This document shows positions 1 through 6,842 of a stretch of DNA of 9,287 nucleotides, piece by piece. Each line of letters starts with the position of its first letter. Position 1 is the stretch's first letter. The DNA is from PNAI01 sp964575715 (GTDB lineage Bacteria > Pseudomonadota > Alphaproteobacteria > Rhizobiales > Xanthobacteraceae), in assembly GCA_964575715.1 (NCBI GenBank), contig CAZNSG010000262.1, forward strand, positions 1-9,287, given 5' to 3'. Below the pieces are notes generated by a model, which was not told where the DNA came from, did no database searches, and was given only the letters and a program-made list of their open reading frames with translations. Both the position numbers and the translations under genes were made by a program.

Positions 1-84
1 TGAGGTTGACGACACCTCGATCTTCAAGACAGGACGCCTCGTCCGCTATCGACGATCTCACCTCCGGTTACCGCGCTCGCGGTC

Positions 85-116
85 GGGCTACCCGCGCAGC
101 GGGCTATCGCGCAGCG
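85..116. repeat. Imperfect GC-rich tandem repeat, two units
   Basis: Two adjacent units of about 16 bases share GGGCTA followed by CGCGCAGC, differing only in the one or two bases between these blocks. A small palindrome, CCGCGCTCGCGG, lies just before at 71-82. This is seen directly. No function is suggested; it may be a small repetitive intergenic element. Confidence 0.4.
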
Positions 117-230
117 ATTTTGTGCATTGGCACTTTTCGACCGATTGTGCGGCGCAATGCCATGGCAGAGATTGGGGCCATAGCCGACATGGCGCCGACT
201 ATCCAGGTAGGTTAAATCAGCCGTGAAATA

Positions 231-244
231 ATCATTGCAATGAT
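231..244. repeat. 14-base perfect palindrome
   Basis: ATCATTGCAATGAT is perfectly self-complementary, with no spacer. It lies in an AT-richer patch of an otherwise GC-rich gene-free stretch. Such a site could bind a dimeric regulator, but no promoter or adjacent gene start supports this, so only the palindrome itself is certain. Confidence 0.35.
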
Positions 245-280
245 GCCAATCACTACGACCACCGCGCCACGTGACTTGAT

Positions 281-306
281 CAAAACCCTGGGGGACTGCC
301 CCCGGG
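281..306 (-). terminator. Possible Rho-independent terminator of the small-gene operon
   Basis: Read on the minus strand, five G and five C residues pair around a CAGT loop. The stem continues for two more pairs after one mismatch, then GTTTTG follows. It lies about 70 bases past the stop codon of the 81-residue gene at 376, where a terminator for that operon would be expected. The T tract is short, so termination may be partial. Confidence 0.4.
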
Positions 307-375
307 CTATTTCGGGCCAAGATATTCAATGGGGTGTGTAGTGAAGTCTGCAGTCCCATGAACGGTTGATTTTAT

Positions 376-621
376 TCATAATTCGTCTAGGTTCTCTGGC
401 ACACCCCCAAATGTCTTCAATATGGTGGCGTCGCCGTAGCTGCCCATGTTCGGATCGCCGCTACGCTTGAACGCCAGCGCGCCCACATGCTCGGGCTTGC
501 GCGACATCGCTTCGGCGCGGCGGATTGCCGACAGCTCGTTCGGACACTCTTGCGCCTGGCCCGGTGAGATTCCTTCCTCGCCTTGCAGGAATGGCAATGC
601 AACGTAGTAGGTCACGGCCAT
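376..621 (-). CDS. Conserved-looking hypothetical protein, 81 residues
   Basis: I do not recognise a named domain. The protein is small and soluble-looking, with no signal peptide or membrane segment. It has a short hydrophobic start (AVTYYVALPFL), an acidic-polar middle, a probable helix rich in Ala, Arg and Glu (about residues 31-45) and an acidic C-terminus. The ATG at 621 is supported by a perfect AGGAGG five bases upstream. The gene is second in a two-gene operon: only nine bases separate it from the upstream 75-residue gene, whose stop codon overlaps this ribosome site. The layout resembles small hypotheticals I associate with Bradyrhizobium relatives, but that is memory, not a search. 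If the operon starts at the promoter near 957-985, the LexA box would control this gene. Function is unknown. Confidence 0.75.
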   Translation of the reverse strand: MAVTYYVALPFLQGEEGISPGQAQECPNELSAIRRAEAMSRKPEHVGALAFKRSGDPNMGSYGDATILKTFGGVPENLDEL

Positions 622-626
622 TTCTG

Positions 627-632
627 CCTCCT
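627..632 (-). promoter_or_regulatory. Strong Shine-Dalgarno nested in the upstream stop codon
   Basis: The minus strand reads AGGAGG five bases before the ATG at 621. Its first bases are part of the TAG stop codon (631-633) of the upstream 75-residue gene. Ribosomes finishing the first gene therefore stop on the second gene's ribosome site, which suggests coupled translation. Confidence 0.6.
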
Positions 633-858
633 ATGCGGGCCCGGCCTTCGGCCGACCGCGAATCCTTCCCCGCGAGTAGCCGGTCGACACCGCTGCGCTT
701 AGACGCTCGACCTCCGCTTCCAAAAAAGCGTTGGCGATCAGAGTCGCGCGAAGCGCGGCCCTAAGGTCACCGCCGCACAAATCGATCGCCTGCTGGATCT
801 CGGCTTCCAGGGCTTGGGTGGGGTCTTCGGTCGGGTTCGTTGGCGCCGGATCGGTCAT
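631..858 (-). CDS. Small hypothetical protein with acidic helix and basic tail, 75 residues
   Basis: No named domain is recognised. Starting at ATG 858 the protein has three parts: a Pro/Thr/Asp-rich leader (residues 1-15); a long Ala/Leu/Glu amphipathic helical region (about 16-57, containing EAEIQQAIDL and FLEAEVERL), which could form a coiled coil; and a short basic Gly/Arg tail (about 60-75, SRGRIRGRPK) that could touch nucleic acid. A longer reading from ATG 951 adds 31 residues. I reject it because the predicted minus-strand promoter would start transcription at about 950, leaving no leader, and because the added part looks unlike coding sequence. A modest purine-rich GAGAAA precedes ATG 858. 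It is the first gene of a tight operon with the 81-residue gene and probably lies under the LexA box at 953-967. Function is unknown; helix plus basic tail is description, not assignment. Confidence 0.65.
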   Translation of the reverse strand: MTDPAPTNPTEDPTQALEAEIQQAIDLCGGDLRAALRATLIANAFLEAEVERLSAAVSTGYSRGRIRGRPKAGPA

Positions 859-937
859 GGGATTTCTCAGATGGGAGCGGTAAATCTGCGGCCCGCCATG
901 TTTCTTTCTGCGTTGCGCGATGCCGATAAAAGGCAGC

Positions 938-966
938 TTGTCTGGCCACATTGTTCACTATATGTT
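938..966 (+). promoter_or_regulatory. Weak sigma-70-type promoter of the topoisomerase gene
   Basis: TTGTCT (938-943), 17 bases, then TATGTT (961-966) match consensus at seven of twelve positions. A start near 973 would leave a leader of about 38 bases to the ATG at 1011. The -10 overlaps the LexA box. This promoter is weaker than its divergent partner, and the real plus-strand start could lie elsewhere in 860-1000. Confidence 0.3.
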
Positions 967-967
967 C
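953..967. promoter_or_regulatory. LexA binding site (SOS box), alphaproteobacterial type
   Basis: The sequence GTTCACTATATGTTC is a perfect GTTC-N7-GTTC, the established direct-repeat LexA site of alphaproteobacteria; the E. coli box is a different palindrome. The central seven bases are AT-rich. It lies between divergent genes and overlaps the predicted -10 elements in both directions. LexA bound here should block both promoters until RecA-stimulated LexA cleavage during DNA damage. An eight-base match can occur by chance, but its exact placement on the promoters argues for function. Confidence 0.6.
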
Positions 968-985
968 TCATAGCTCCGCTGTCGA
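957..985 (-). promoter_or_regulatory. Sigma-70-type promoter of the small-gene operon
   Basis: On the minus strand TCGACA (980-985) and TATAGT (957-962) are separated by exactly 17 bases, matching the TTGACA/TATAAT consensus at ten of twelve positions. Transcription would start near 950, giving a leader of about 90 bases to the ATG at 858. The LexA box covers the whole -10 element, a classic place for repression. The elements are seen; promoter activity is inferred. Confidence 0.5.
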
Positions 986-1010
986 ATCGATTCTTCCAAA
1001 CGAGCCCAGC

Positions 1011-3443
1011 ATGGCTGATCAGATCGTCATCACGGAGAAATCCAGCCAAGCCAAAGACATCCGCACCGCTGTGGGCTCCCGCTATGGAGAAATCCTTCCA
1101 GCCGAGGGTCATTTGTTCGACCTGCTCGAGCCGGAGGATGTCGTGCCGGAATGGAAGCGTTGGTCAGCAATCCTTCTGCGGCCCGAAGGTCTTTACGGCA
1201 CTCGCCCAGCGGAGGGAGGAAATAAAGCGGCCAAGCTCAGAGCCATTCGTGAGGCACTGCGCACCGCCAAGCGGGTTTGGCTCGCCACCGATTGCGACCG
1301 CGAAGGTCAGTTGATCGGTCAGGAGATTCTCGAGCATTATGAGTACCGCGGTCAGGTGATGCGCGTGCTGTTCACCGCGCAGGACTCACAGACCATCCGC
1401 GACGCATTCGGTCGGGCAAAACCAAATGCCGAATATGCCCACCTTTACGCCGCCGCTGTTGCGCGCCGCCAAGCCGACCAGATCTATAATCTTTCACTCA
1501 CCCGTACCGCGACCGTCATCCTGGGTCGAGGCGCGCGGGGGGTAATCGGGGTTGGCCGAGTGAAGACGCCAACCTTGGCCATTGTGTGCAAGCGCGAGTT
1601 GGAAATCCGAAACTTCGTGCCACTCGCCTATTTTGAAGTTGTCGCCACCGCGAAGGTTGCGGGAGGCCAATTCCAGATGCGGCACGCGCCGCAGGACCGG
1701 ATTGTCCGGCGCGAAATTGCCCAGGACGTAGTCAATGCGGCTCAAGGCTTCGAGGGTGCGCTTGCCGTGCGCGTCGAGGATAAGCGGCAAGGGCCACCCA
1801 AGCTGCATGATTTGCCTTCGCTGCAGAAACTATGTGGCTCGCGCTTCGGCTGGCCAGCCAGCAAGACGCTTGCGGTGGCACAGGAACTGTACGATGGCCA
1901 GGGCAAGAAGATCATCACTTATCCTCGCGCCGAGATACGCTACCTGCCGCAGAGCCTGATATCGGACGTACCGAAGATCGTGGCCAGACTGCGGGTGGGC
2001 CAGTCGTTCAGCGCAATCCCCGCGCCCGACCCGCCGGTGATCCGCAAAGGAGCGAGCGGGAGTTTCTACGACAAGGGGCTGGAGGGTGCGAGCCATCATG
2101 CCGTCATTCCCAACGTCAACACGATCGACAAACTGCGGGAGGTCTGGCCTCGTTTATCGTCCGACGAGAAGAAGCTATTCGACATCATCGCGCGGGCCTA
2201 TCTGGCCGCACTCATGCCCGACTTCCGCTACCGGCAAACAACCGCAACGCTCGATGTCCGTGGCTTTGCATTCCGCGCTGCCGGCCGTCAGCCAATTGAT
2301 CTTGGCTGGCGCGCAGCCTTCCCGGACTGGCAGCCCGCCGACGAAAAGGGCGACGAAGCGCAATTGCTTCCGCCACTGCGCAACGGTGAGGCCGCGCAAC
2401 TGCACGATCCGAAAATTGAGGACAAGGAGACCCGGCCACCATCGCGTTACAATGAAGGCACTCTGATCGAGGCGATGCAAAATGCATGGCGCTTTGTTGA
2501 TGATGAGGTTCTGCGGGAGCGCCTGAAGGAAGCCAAAGGTATTGGCACGCCGGCGACGCGAGCCGAGATCATCGGCGGGCTGAAGAGACAGGGCTTTCTG
2601 ATCGCCCAAGGAAAGCACATCGTGCCGACCGAGACTGGCCTGTCGCTGTTCGGTGTTCTCAAACAGGCCGATCCAGCGCTGGTCGACCCAGGCGTGACGG
2701 CGCAACTTGAATGCTTGCTCGACGATGTGGTTGTCGGCAAGCAGGAGATGGTCGGTGCGATTGACGCTGTGTGCGATGTCGCTCAGCGCATCATTGGCAA
2801 GCTGAAGGAAGGCGCCGTCGTCGGCAGACTTCCCTTGCTTGGAGCCGCAGTCGGCAACGACGCCGGAGGGTATCCACCAACGCCTGCGATGAAGCGCTTT
2901 GCCGACAGCATCGCCCGGCAGAAGGGCATCAAGCCCCCGCCTGGCTATAAGACGTCGATATCGATCTGCCGCAAATTTCTCAACGAACACGCGCCCAAGA
3001 AAGCCGACGGTGAAAAGGCTGGGAAGATCAAACTCAAACCGGTAAGCCCAGCACAGTTGCTGTACGCCAAGAAGATCGCGCAGGGGAAAGGCGTCGTCAT
3101 TCCTGCCGAGGTCAAGGCCAGTTCGGCTGCCATGTCGGCGTGGATTGACTCGAACCGAGGTAGTAAGCGCCGTGGGCGAGGTCGTAAAATTACATACAAG
3201 TCGGCCGGCTCCATTGCGCCTCAATCGACAGCGCCGACGAAGAGGCCCCGAAAACGCAAAGCTGACGCCGCTGCGGCAACATCGGCCCACGCCCAGCCAA
3301 GTTCCGCAACAGGTACGCCGCTCCGAATTCCTTATGGCAACAAGGAAGTCGCTCTGAAGCTTGGCGCCCGCTATGGCTCGGCGGGATGGTATGCCCCGCC
3401 TGGAGTTGACCTTGCTGCATTCGGCGAGCGCGGATGGTTATAA
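1011..3443 (+). CDS. topB: Type IA DNA topoisomerase, topoisomerase III-like, with C-terminal DUF5710-like module
   Basis: The enzyme cuts one DNA strand through a 5'-phosphotyrosine, passes another strand and reseals. From ATG 1011 it has 810 residues. The TOPRIM domain shows Glu9 in ITEKSS and the metal-binding D94-C-D96-R-E98. The catalytic tyrosine is Tyr304 in ITYPRAEIRYLP, closest to the topo III form of this motif. HHAVIP (362-367), PPSRYNEGTLIEAM (476-489) and GIGTPATRA (510-518) complete the fold. No cysteine zinc fingers follow. The tail instead has two diverged copies of a Pro-x-Ala...Ala-Lys-Gly module (about 620-660 and 677-715), a very basic linker (717-750) and a DUF5710-like end (about 769-810, RIPYGNKEVA to WYAPPG). 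A start at 951 would add 20 unlikely residues and place the ATG-like start inside the LexA box region. The ribosome site is weak. Such variants occur on plasmids and integrative elements as well as chromosomes. Confidence 0.93.
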   Translation: MADQIVITEKSSQAKDIRTAVGSRYGEILPAEGHLFDLLEPEDVVPEWKRWSAILLRPEGLYGTRPAEGGNKAAKLRAIREALRTAKRVWLATDCDREGQLIGQEILEHYEYRGQVMRVLFTAQDSQTIRDAFGRAKPNAEYAHLYAAAVARRQADQIYNLSLTRTATVILGRGARGVIGVGRVKTPTLAIVCKRELEIRNFVPLAYFEVVATAKVAGGQFQMRHAPQDRIVRREIAQDVVNAAQGFEGALAVRVEDKRQGPPKLHDLPSLQKLCGSRFGWPASKTLAVAQELYDGQGKKIITYPRAEIRYLPQSLISDVPKIVARLRVGQSFSAIPAPDPPVIRKGASGSFYDKGLEGASHHAVIPNVNTIDKLREVWPRLSSDEKKLFDIIARAYLAALMPDFRYRQTTATLDVRGFAFRAAGRQPIDLGWRAAFPDWQPADEKGDEAQLLPPLRNGEAAQLHDPKIEDKETRPPSRYNEGTLIEAMQNAWRFVDDEVLRERLKEAKGIGTPATRAEIIGGLKRQGFLIAQGKHIVPTETGLSLFGVLKQADPALVDPGVTAQLECLLDDVVVGKQEMVGAIDAVCDVAQRIIGKLKEGAVVGRLPLLGAAVGNDAGGYPPTPAMKRFADSIARQKGIKPPPGYKTSISICRKFLNEHAPKKADGEKAGKIKLKPVSPAQLLYAKKIAQGKGVVIPAEVKASSAAMSAWIDSNRGSKRRGRGRKITYKSAGSIAPQSTAPTKRPRKRKADAAAATSAHAQPSSATGTPLRIPYGNKEVALKLGARYGSAGWYAPPGVDLAAFGERGWL

Positions 3444-3609
3444 TGTCCGATGGTTGATGTCCGACGCAATGCGCTGGCATGGTCTAAAATATTTCCGATG
3501 TACCGCGCTGCTACAAAATCGTAGCGGTCGAAAGCGTTCGCAGTTGGCTGGTCGATCTACTTCCAAACGTACCGGCGCTGGTTATGTGTATGTGAGCAAA
3601 ATAAATCGC

Positions 3610-3639
3610 GAGCGGTGATGTGGGTTTGTCATCACGCTC
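3610..3639 (-). terminator. Terminator at the end of the terminase operon
   Basis: GAGCGGTGATG (3610-3620) pairs with CATCACGCTC (3630-3639): ten base pairs with one bulged G around a nine-base loop. Read on the minus strand, the hairpin is followed by GCGATTTATTTTGC, a moderately T-rich tail. It overlaps the terminase stop codon (3638-3640). The plus-strand side has no T run, so it suits only the minus-strand operon. The gap 3444-3609 up to the convergent topoisomerase shows nothing else. Confidence 0.45.
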
Positions 3640-5109
3640 AGCTAAAGAGCCGATTGAAGGCCAAACCCGAGGTAAAACGTTCTAACCCGTCAAGGCTCTC
3701 TCTGGTCCAACCGTGCCATGACGGATTTGACGTGCTCCAGGCCAGCGCAAAGACCGTGGAATCAACCTGGTCGTCATTCTTCGAGTTTGGAAACGTCACC
3801 AGCTCGAGCAGATAAGCATCGAGCCAATGTGCTTCTTTCGGGAAGAGAGCAAACCCGCCTTCTATTTTTGCGGTTTGCCCGCGTAAGCGCATGACCTTGT
3901 CACCATCTATGGCAGGGGCCGCCTGAACGATTGAAAAGTTGTCCGCGCGCAATTCTTGGATCAACGATGTCCCAGAAGCTTTATCCTCGACCAAAACTAC
4001 ATCTGCATGATGAAGCGCCACTAACTCTCGAACGGCGCGCTTGAGATCCGGGAAATCGACCTTGCGGCGATAGACATCGAGAAGATACATGTGATGTTTT
4101 TTCAAGCCCCAGGTGGTGCAACGCTGAAATTGGAAAGCTCGGTATCCTTATTTGCAGTATCCCAGCTCTGGATTATTTTATCGAATTTTTCCGGCTTGTC
4201 GTTCGGGCCGTAGAACTTCAGCCATTCCCGTTTGACGATGATGCCGGAGGGCGGTTGTGGATTCTGCTGGTACTGAGCCGTGAAATTGTACTCAGTCATC
4301 GCGCGACGCTGAGATTCCAACGCGGCCAGCGACATTAGAGCTGGGTGCAGTGCTTCCCCATCTTTTCGATGTACACGCTTGCGGCCATAGGGTGTTAAGA
4401 AGTCGTAGGTCTCGTCCTGTTCCGCGATGGCAGGAAACGACAGCACATCCCACGACTCATGTTCCTGAACGTGAGCGACGAGATCGTCCGCATGCAGGCG
4501 CTGCATGACGATGATAATCACCCCCTTTTCCTGACTGTTGAGGCGGCTGCGCAGAGTGTTGTCATACCACTCATTCACGGAGCGGCGGCGGGATTCAGAC
4601 AGGGCATCATCCGCCTTTAGCGGATCGTCGATAATGATGATGTCAGCGCCACGGCCCGTAAGGACTCCACCTACGGACGTCGAAAGTCGATATCCGCCAT
4701 CGGTCGTTTCATACTCCGCGACAGCCTCACGCCCTTTTGAAAGGCGGGTATCAAAAAGCCCTTCGTAGAACGGGCTTGTCATGAGGGTCCGTGACTCCCG
4801 AGCAAGCTTGTCGGAGAGGTCCTGCGCGTACGCTACAAATAGGATTTGTTTGGTAGGTTCATGCCCCAGTACCCAAGCTGGAAAAGCGATCGATGTCGCA
4901 TGGGATTTGAGGTGACGTGGCGGCACATTGATGATGAGGCGCTTGCAGCTGCCTCGTCTGACTTCCTCCAGCTTTGTCGCCAGCACTTCGATGTGCCAGT
5001 TGGAAAGAAATTGTGTCTGAGCATTTAACTCCAGAAATGATCGGTGAATGAATGAGCATAGATCGTGCCACAGCAGATCCGCGTACATATTGGCCGGGGA
5101 GGGCGCCAT
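3638..5109 (-). pseudogene. terL: Phage terminase large subunit, broken by a one-base deletion
   Basis: This is the packaging motor, whose ATPase drives DNA into the prohead and whose nuclease cuts the concatemer. The first frame (5109 down to 4102, 335 residues) holds the ATPase: a Walker A-like VPPRHLKS (62-69), Walker B ADIIIIDDP (155-163), and the first RNase H-type nuclease aspartate in SWDTA (D317). It then ends in a shifted, meaningless PPGA. The second frame (down to 3638) continues with YLLDVYRRK, VEDKASGT and NDDQVDSTVFAL, the rest of the nuclease. Adding one T after the GTT codon at 4120-4122 (an A beside AA 4120-4121 on plus) gives SVCTTWGLKK in one frame, the usual wording in this family. 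The fused protein would have about 490 residues, normal length. The downstream part has no ATG of its own, only TTG at 4105. A sequencing error or, less likely, recoding could also explain it. Confidence 0.85.
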
Positions 5110-5116
5110 CTTATTC

Positions 5117-5533
5117 TTATTCCGCAGGTTTCTCTGGGTCGCATTGTTTCATTCGCTCATACATAACCCGGAGGACTTCGATGTCGGGAGCACTAAGCGG
5201 AAACTGGGAGGGCTTAACGGCGGCGGCTCGGGTTTCGATTTCGTCAACCCAATCGAGGAACTTACCCATCGCGGCTTGATCGCCTCCTGCGGCCTTTGTC
5301 GCGAGCTGCATCGCCGTCGCTTGTATCTTCGAAATCTTTCGCTTTTTTCCAGCCACCGTCGCGATAACCGGGTCGCGAGCGGCCTCCATGATGATAGTGC
5401 TGAGGTTTTTAGAGCCCTTTGGCCGGCCCTTTGGATTACCAGTCTTGCCCTTGCGAAATTGTGTGTGCTTCGGTGGGTTACCGCGGCCGACTTTTTGGCC
5501 GCTGCCGCTTCCCTTCTTTCGCTTTTTGGCCAT
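5117..5533 (-). CDS. DUF5681 domain protein, possible terminase-associated small subunit
   Basis: The 138-residue protein begins with a very basic tail (MAKKRKKGSG), followed by the DUF5681 signature (about residues 16-43): GNPPKHTQFRKG then TGNPKGRPKGSKN. Its middle (44-100) looks helical and ends in an acidic, Trp-containing segment (FLDWVDEIE). DUF5681 proteins are commonly encoded just before terminase large subunits in proteobacterial prophages, so a DNA-recognition or small-terminase role is plausible but not shown. The ATG at 5533 has GAGGAG seven bases upstream. The gene overlaps the 3' end of the methyltransferase by 56 bases in another frame and stops seven bases before the terminase start, so all three are probably translated from one message. 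The frame is intact, unlike the terminase. Confidence 0.85.
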   Translation of the reverse strand: MAKKRKKGSGSGQKVGRGNPPKHTQFRKGKTGNPKGRPKGSKNLSTIIMEAARDPVIATVAGKKRKISKIQATAMQLATKAAGGDQAAMGKFLDWVDEIETRAAAVKPSQFPLSAPDIEVLRVMYERMKQCDPEKPAE

Positions 5534-6842
5534 GGTGTTTCTCCTCGGAGCGCACGTTTTTCAAACTCTCAAAATCGAGTTTAGATTCTGCGTGTACCGC
5601 CTTGAGGCCGTACACCTCGTCGAACCTGCGGATAATGGTATCGGTGTAGTGGGGATCGATTTCAATCCCATAGCCGCGCCGCCCAGTCTTTTCGGCTGCG
5701 ATCAGGATTGTACCGCTACCGGCGAAAGCGTCGAGAATGATTCCCCCGCGCTTGGAGCAATCCAGAATAGCGTCGGCAACCAGCGCCAAGGGCTTGACCG
5801 TCGGGTGCATGGCAAGTTCGGTGCCGCGGTCCTTGCCAAAGGTATTCACCCCTGGGTAACTCCAGATGTTTGCGCGATTACGACCAAAACGCCCCAACTC
5901 GACATTGTTGACATGTGGCGCTGTACCTTTCTTGAAAACAAATATCAACTCATGCTGCGATCGATAGAGGCTGCCCATGCCAGCGTTAGTCTTCGCCCAA
6001 ACACAAAGATTTTTTAGCTCGCTATATGGTTTCGCGGCTGCTTCTAGTAGTTCGCGGATGTGCCTCCAATCCATACAGATAAAGTGGATCGAACCGTTGG
6101 TACTGAAATCGGCAAGGCGCATAAACGCCGCCTCTAGGAATTTGGTGAATTCAGGGGTGCTCATTTCACCGGAAGCCATTGCGAATTCGCGGTGCTTCAC
6201 CTTGCCAAGGCCTGACACGTTTCCGGCAATCGCGACATTATAAGGAGGGTCTGTGAATACCATTTGGGCTTTTTGCACGCCGAGAAGATTCACGTAGCTG
6301 TTCTTGTTCAAGGCATCGCCGCAGAGCAGAAAATGATCACCGATGCGCCAACGATCACCCAGATGCGAGACTGCAGGCAGCGAACGGTCAATCTCAGGAA
6401 CTGCGTCCGCATCGTCGGGGGCGCCTTCGTTCAGTTCGCTGATGAGAAGATCGATTTCGGCAGTCTCGAAGCCGGTGACTGTGACATCAAAATTTAGTTC
6501 AACCGAAATCTCCTGGAGTTCGATCGCTAAGAGTTCGCGATCCCATCCGGCATTCTCGGCGAGTCTATTGTCTGCGATAACATATGCGCGGATCTGAGCC
6601 GGAGTCAGATGATCGGCGCGCACGGTTGGCACATCACTCATGCCAATGAGTTTCGCGGCCTCCACCCTGGCATGTCCCGCAATAATTCCACCGCCAGCGT
6701 CGGTTAGAATCGGATTGATAAATCCAAATTCTTTAATGCTCGCGGCAATCTGCTTGATTTGTTTTGCGGTGTGTGTACGTGGATTCCTTGGCCGCGGCCT
6801 CAACTGACCGGGGTCTTTGTAGTTAATCTTCAACGCGGCCAT
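5478..6842 (-). CDS. ParB-domain DNA methyltransferase fusion (class beta, N6-adenine or N4-cytosine)
   Basis: This 454-residue protein joins two modules. Residues 1 to about 95 form a ParB/sulfiredoxin-like domain, with NPRTH near residue 20 and GGGIIAGHARVEAA at 50-63. From about 155 an S-adenosylmethionine-dependent DNA methyltransferase follows. Its catalytic motif DPPY (198-201) precedes the cofactor-binding motif DAFAGSGT (371-378), the class-beta order, with HPTVKP at 346-351 between them. DPPY favours N6-adenine, but N4-cytosine cannot be excluded. The architecture is common in phages and prophages, where methylation may protect phage DNA from host restriction. No restriction endonuclease is adjacent. 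The C-terminal tail (435-454) is strongly basic and is encoded in the overlap with the DUF5681 gene. The ATG at 6842 has GGAGGG five bases upstream. All expected motifs are intact, so it may still be active although the neighbouring terminase is broken. Confidence 0.93.
   Translation of the reverse strand: MAALKINYKDPGQLRPRPRNPRTHTAKQIKQIAASIKEFGFINPILTDAGGGIIAGHARVEAAKLIGMSDVPTVRADHLTPAQIRAYVIADNRLAENAGWDRELLAIELQEISVELNFDVTVTGFETAEIDLLISELNEGAPDDADAVPEIDRSLPAVSHLGDRWRIGDHFLLCGDALNKNSYVNLLGVQKAQMVFTDPPYNVAIAGNVSGLGKVKHREFAMASGEMSTPEFTKFLEAAFMRLADFSTNGSIHFICMDWRHIRELLEAAAKPYSELKNLCVWAKTNAGMGSLYRSQHELIFVFKKGTAPHVNNVELGRFGRNRANIWSYPGVNTFGKDRGTELAMHPTVKPLALVADAILDCSKRGGIILDAFAGSGTILIAAEKTGRRGYGIEIDPHYTDTIIRRFDEVYGLKAVHAESKLDFESLKNVRSEEKHHGQKAKEGKRQRPKSRPR

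Larger units (their letters stand above)
1..375. other. Stretch without a convincing gene
   Basis: I find no credible coding sequence here. Open frames on both strands (6-215 plus, 24-359 minus) give low-complexity or domain-free translations, and neither has a good ribosome site. The stretch holds a GC-rich part with short repeats (about 71-116), a 14-base perfect palindrome (231-244) and a terminator-like hairpin (281-306) that suits the minus-strand operon ending at 376. It could be decayed coding sequence or plain intergenic DNA; the sequence alone does not decide. Confidence 0.5.

Noticed and set aside
24..359. Minus-strand open frame of 111 residues in the left gene-free stretch
   Set aside because: The translation has no domain-like pattern, the ribosome site is poor and it spans the terminator-like hairpin and the palindrome.
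859..951. Longer start for the 75-residue gene at ATG 951
   Set aside because: It would make the message leaderless from the predicted promoter, and the added 31 residues look non-coding. ATG 858 is preferred.
2175..3290. Long minus-strand open frame of 371 residues
   Set aside because: It lies opposite the topoisomerase, has no recognisable domain and an Arg/Leu-rich shadow composition. The plus-strand frame has all the family motifs.
3444..3609. Possible tRNA or attachment site between the convergent genes
   Set aside because: No cloverleaf, no CCA end and no TTCGAAT-like arm can be formed, and I see no duplicated core elsewhere in the window.
4102..4123. Programmed frameshift in the terminase
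   Set aside because: A -1 shift would join the frames, but no X XXY YYZ slippery site lies before the stop. The A run comes after the stop, and the family motif is restored exactly by one inserted base.
5388..6017. Plus-strand open frame of 209 residues
   Set aside because: It is antisense to the methyltransferase and DUF5681 genes, whose motifs are unmistakable.
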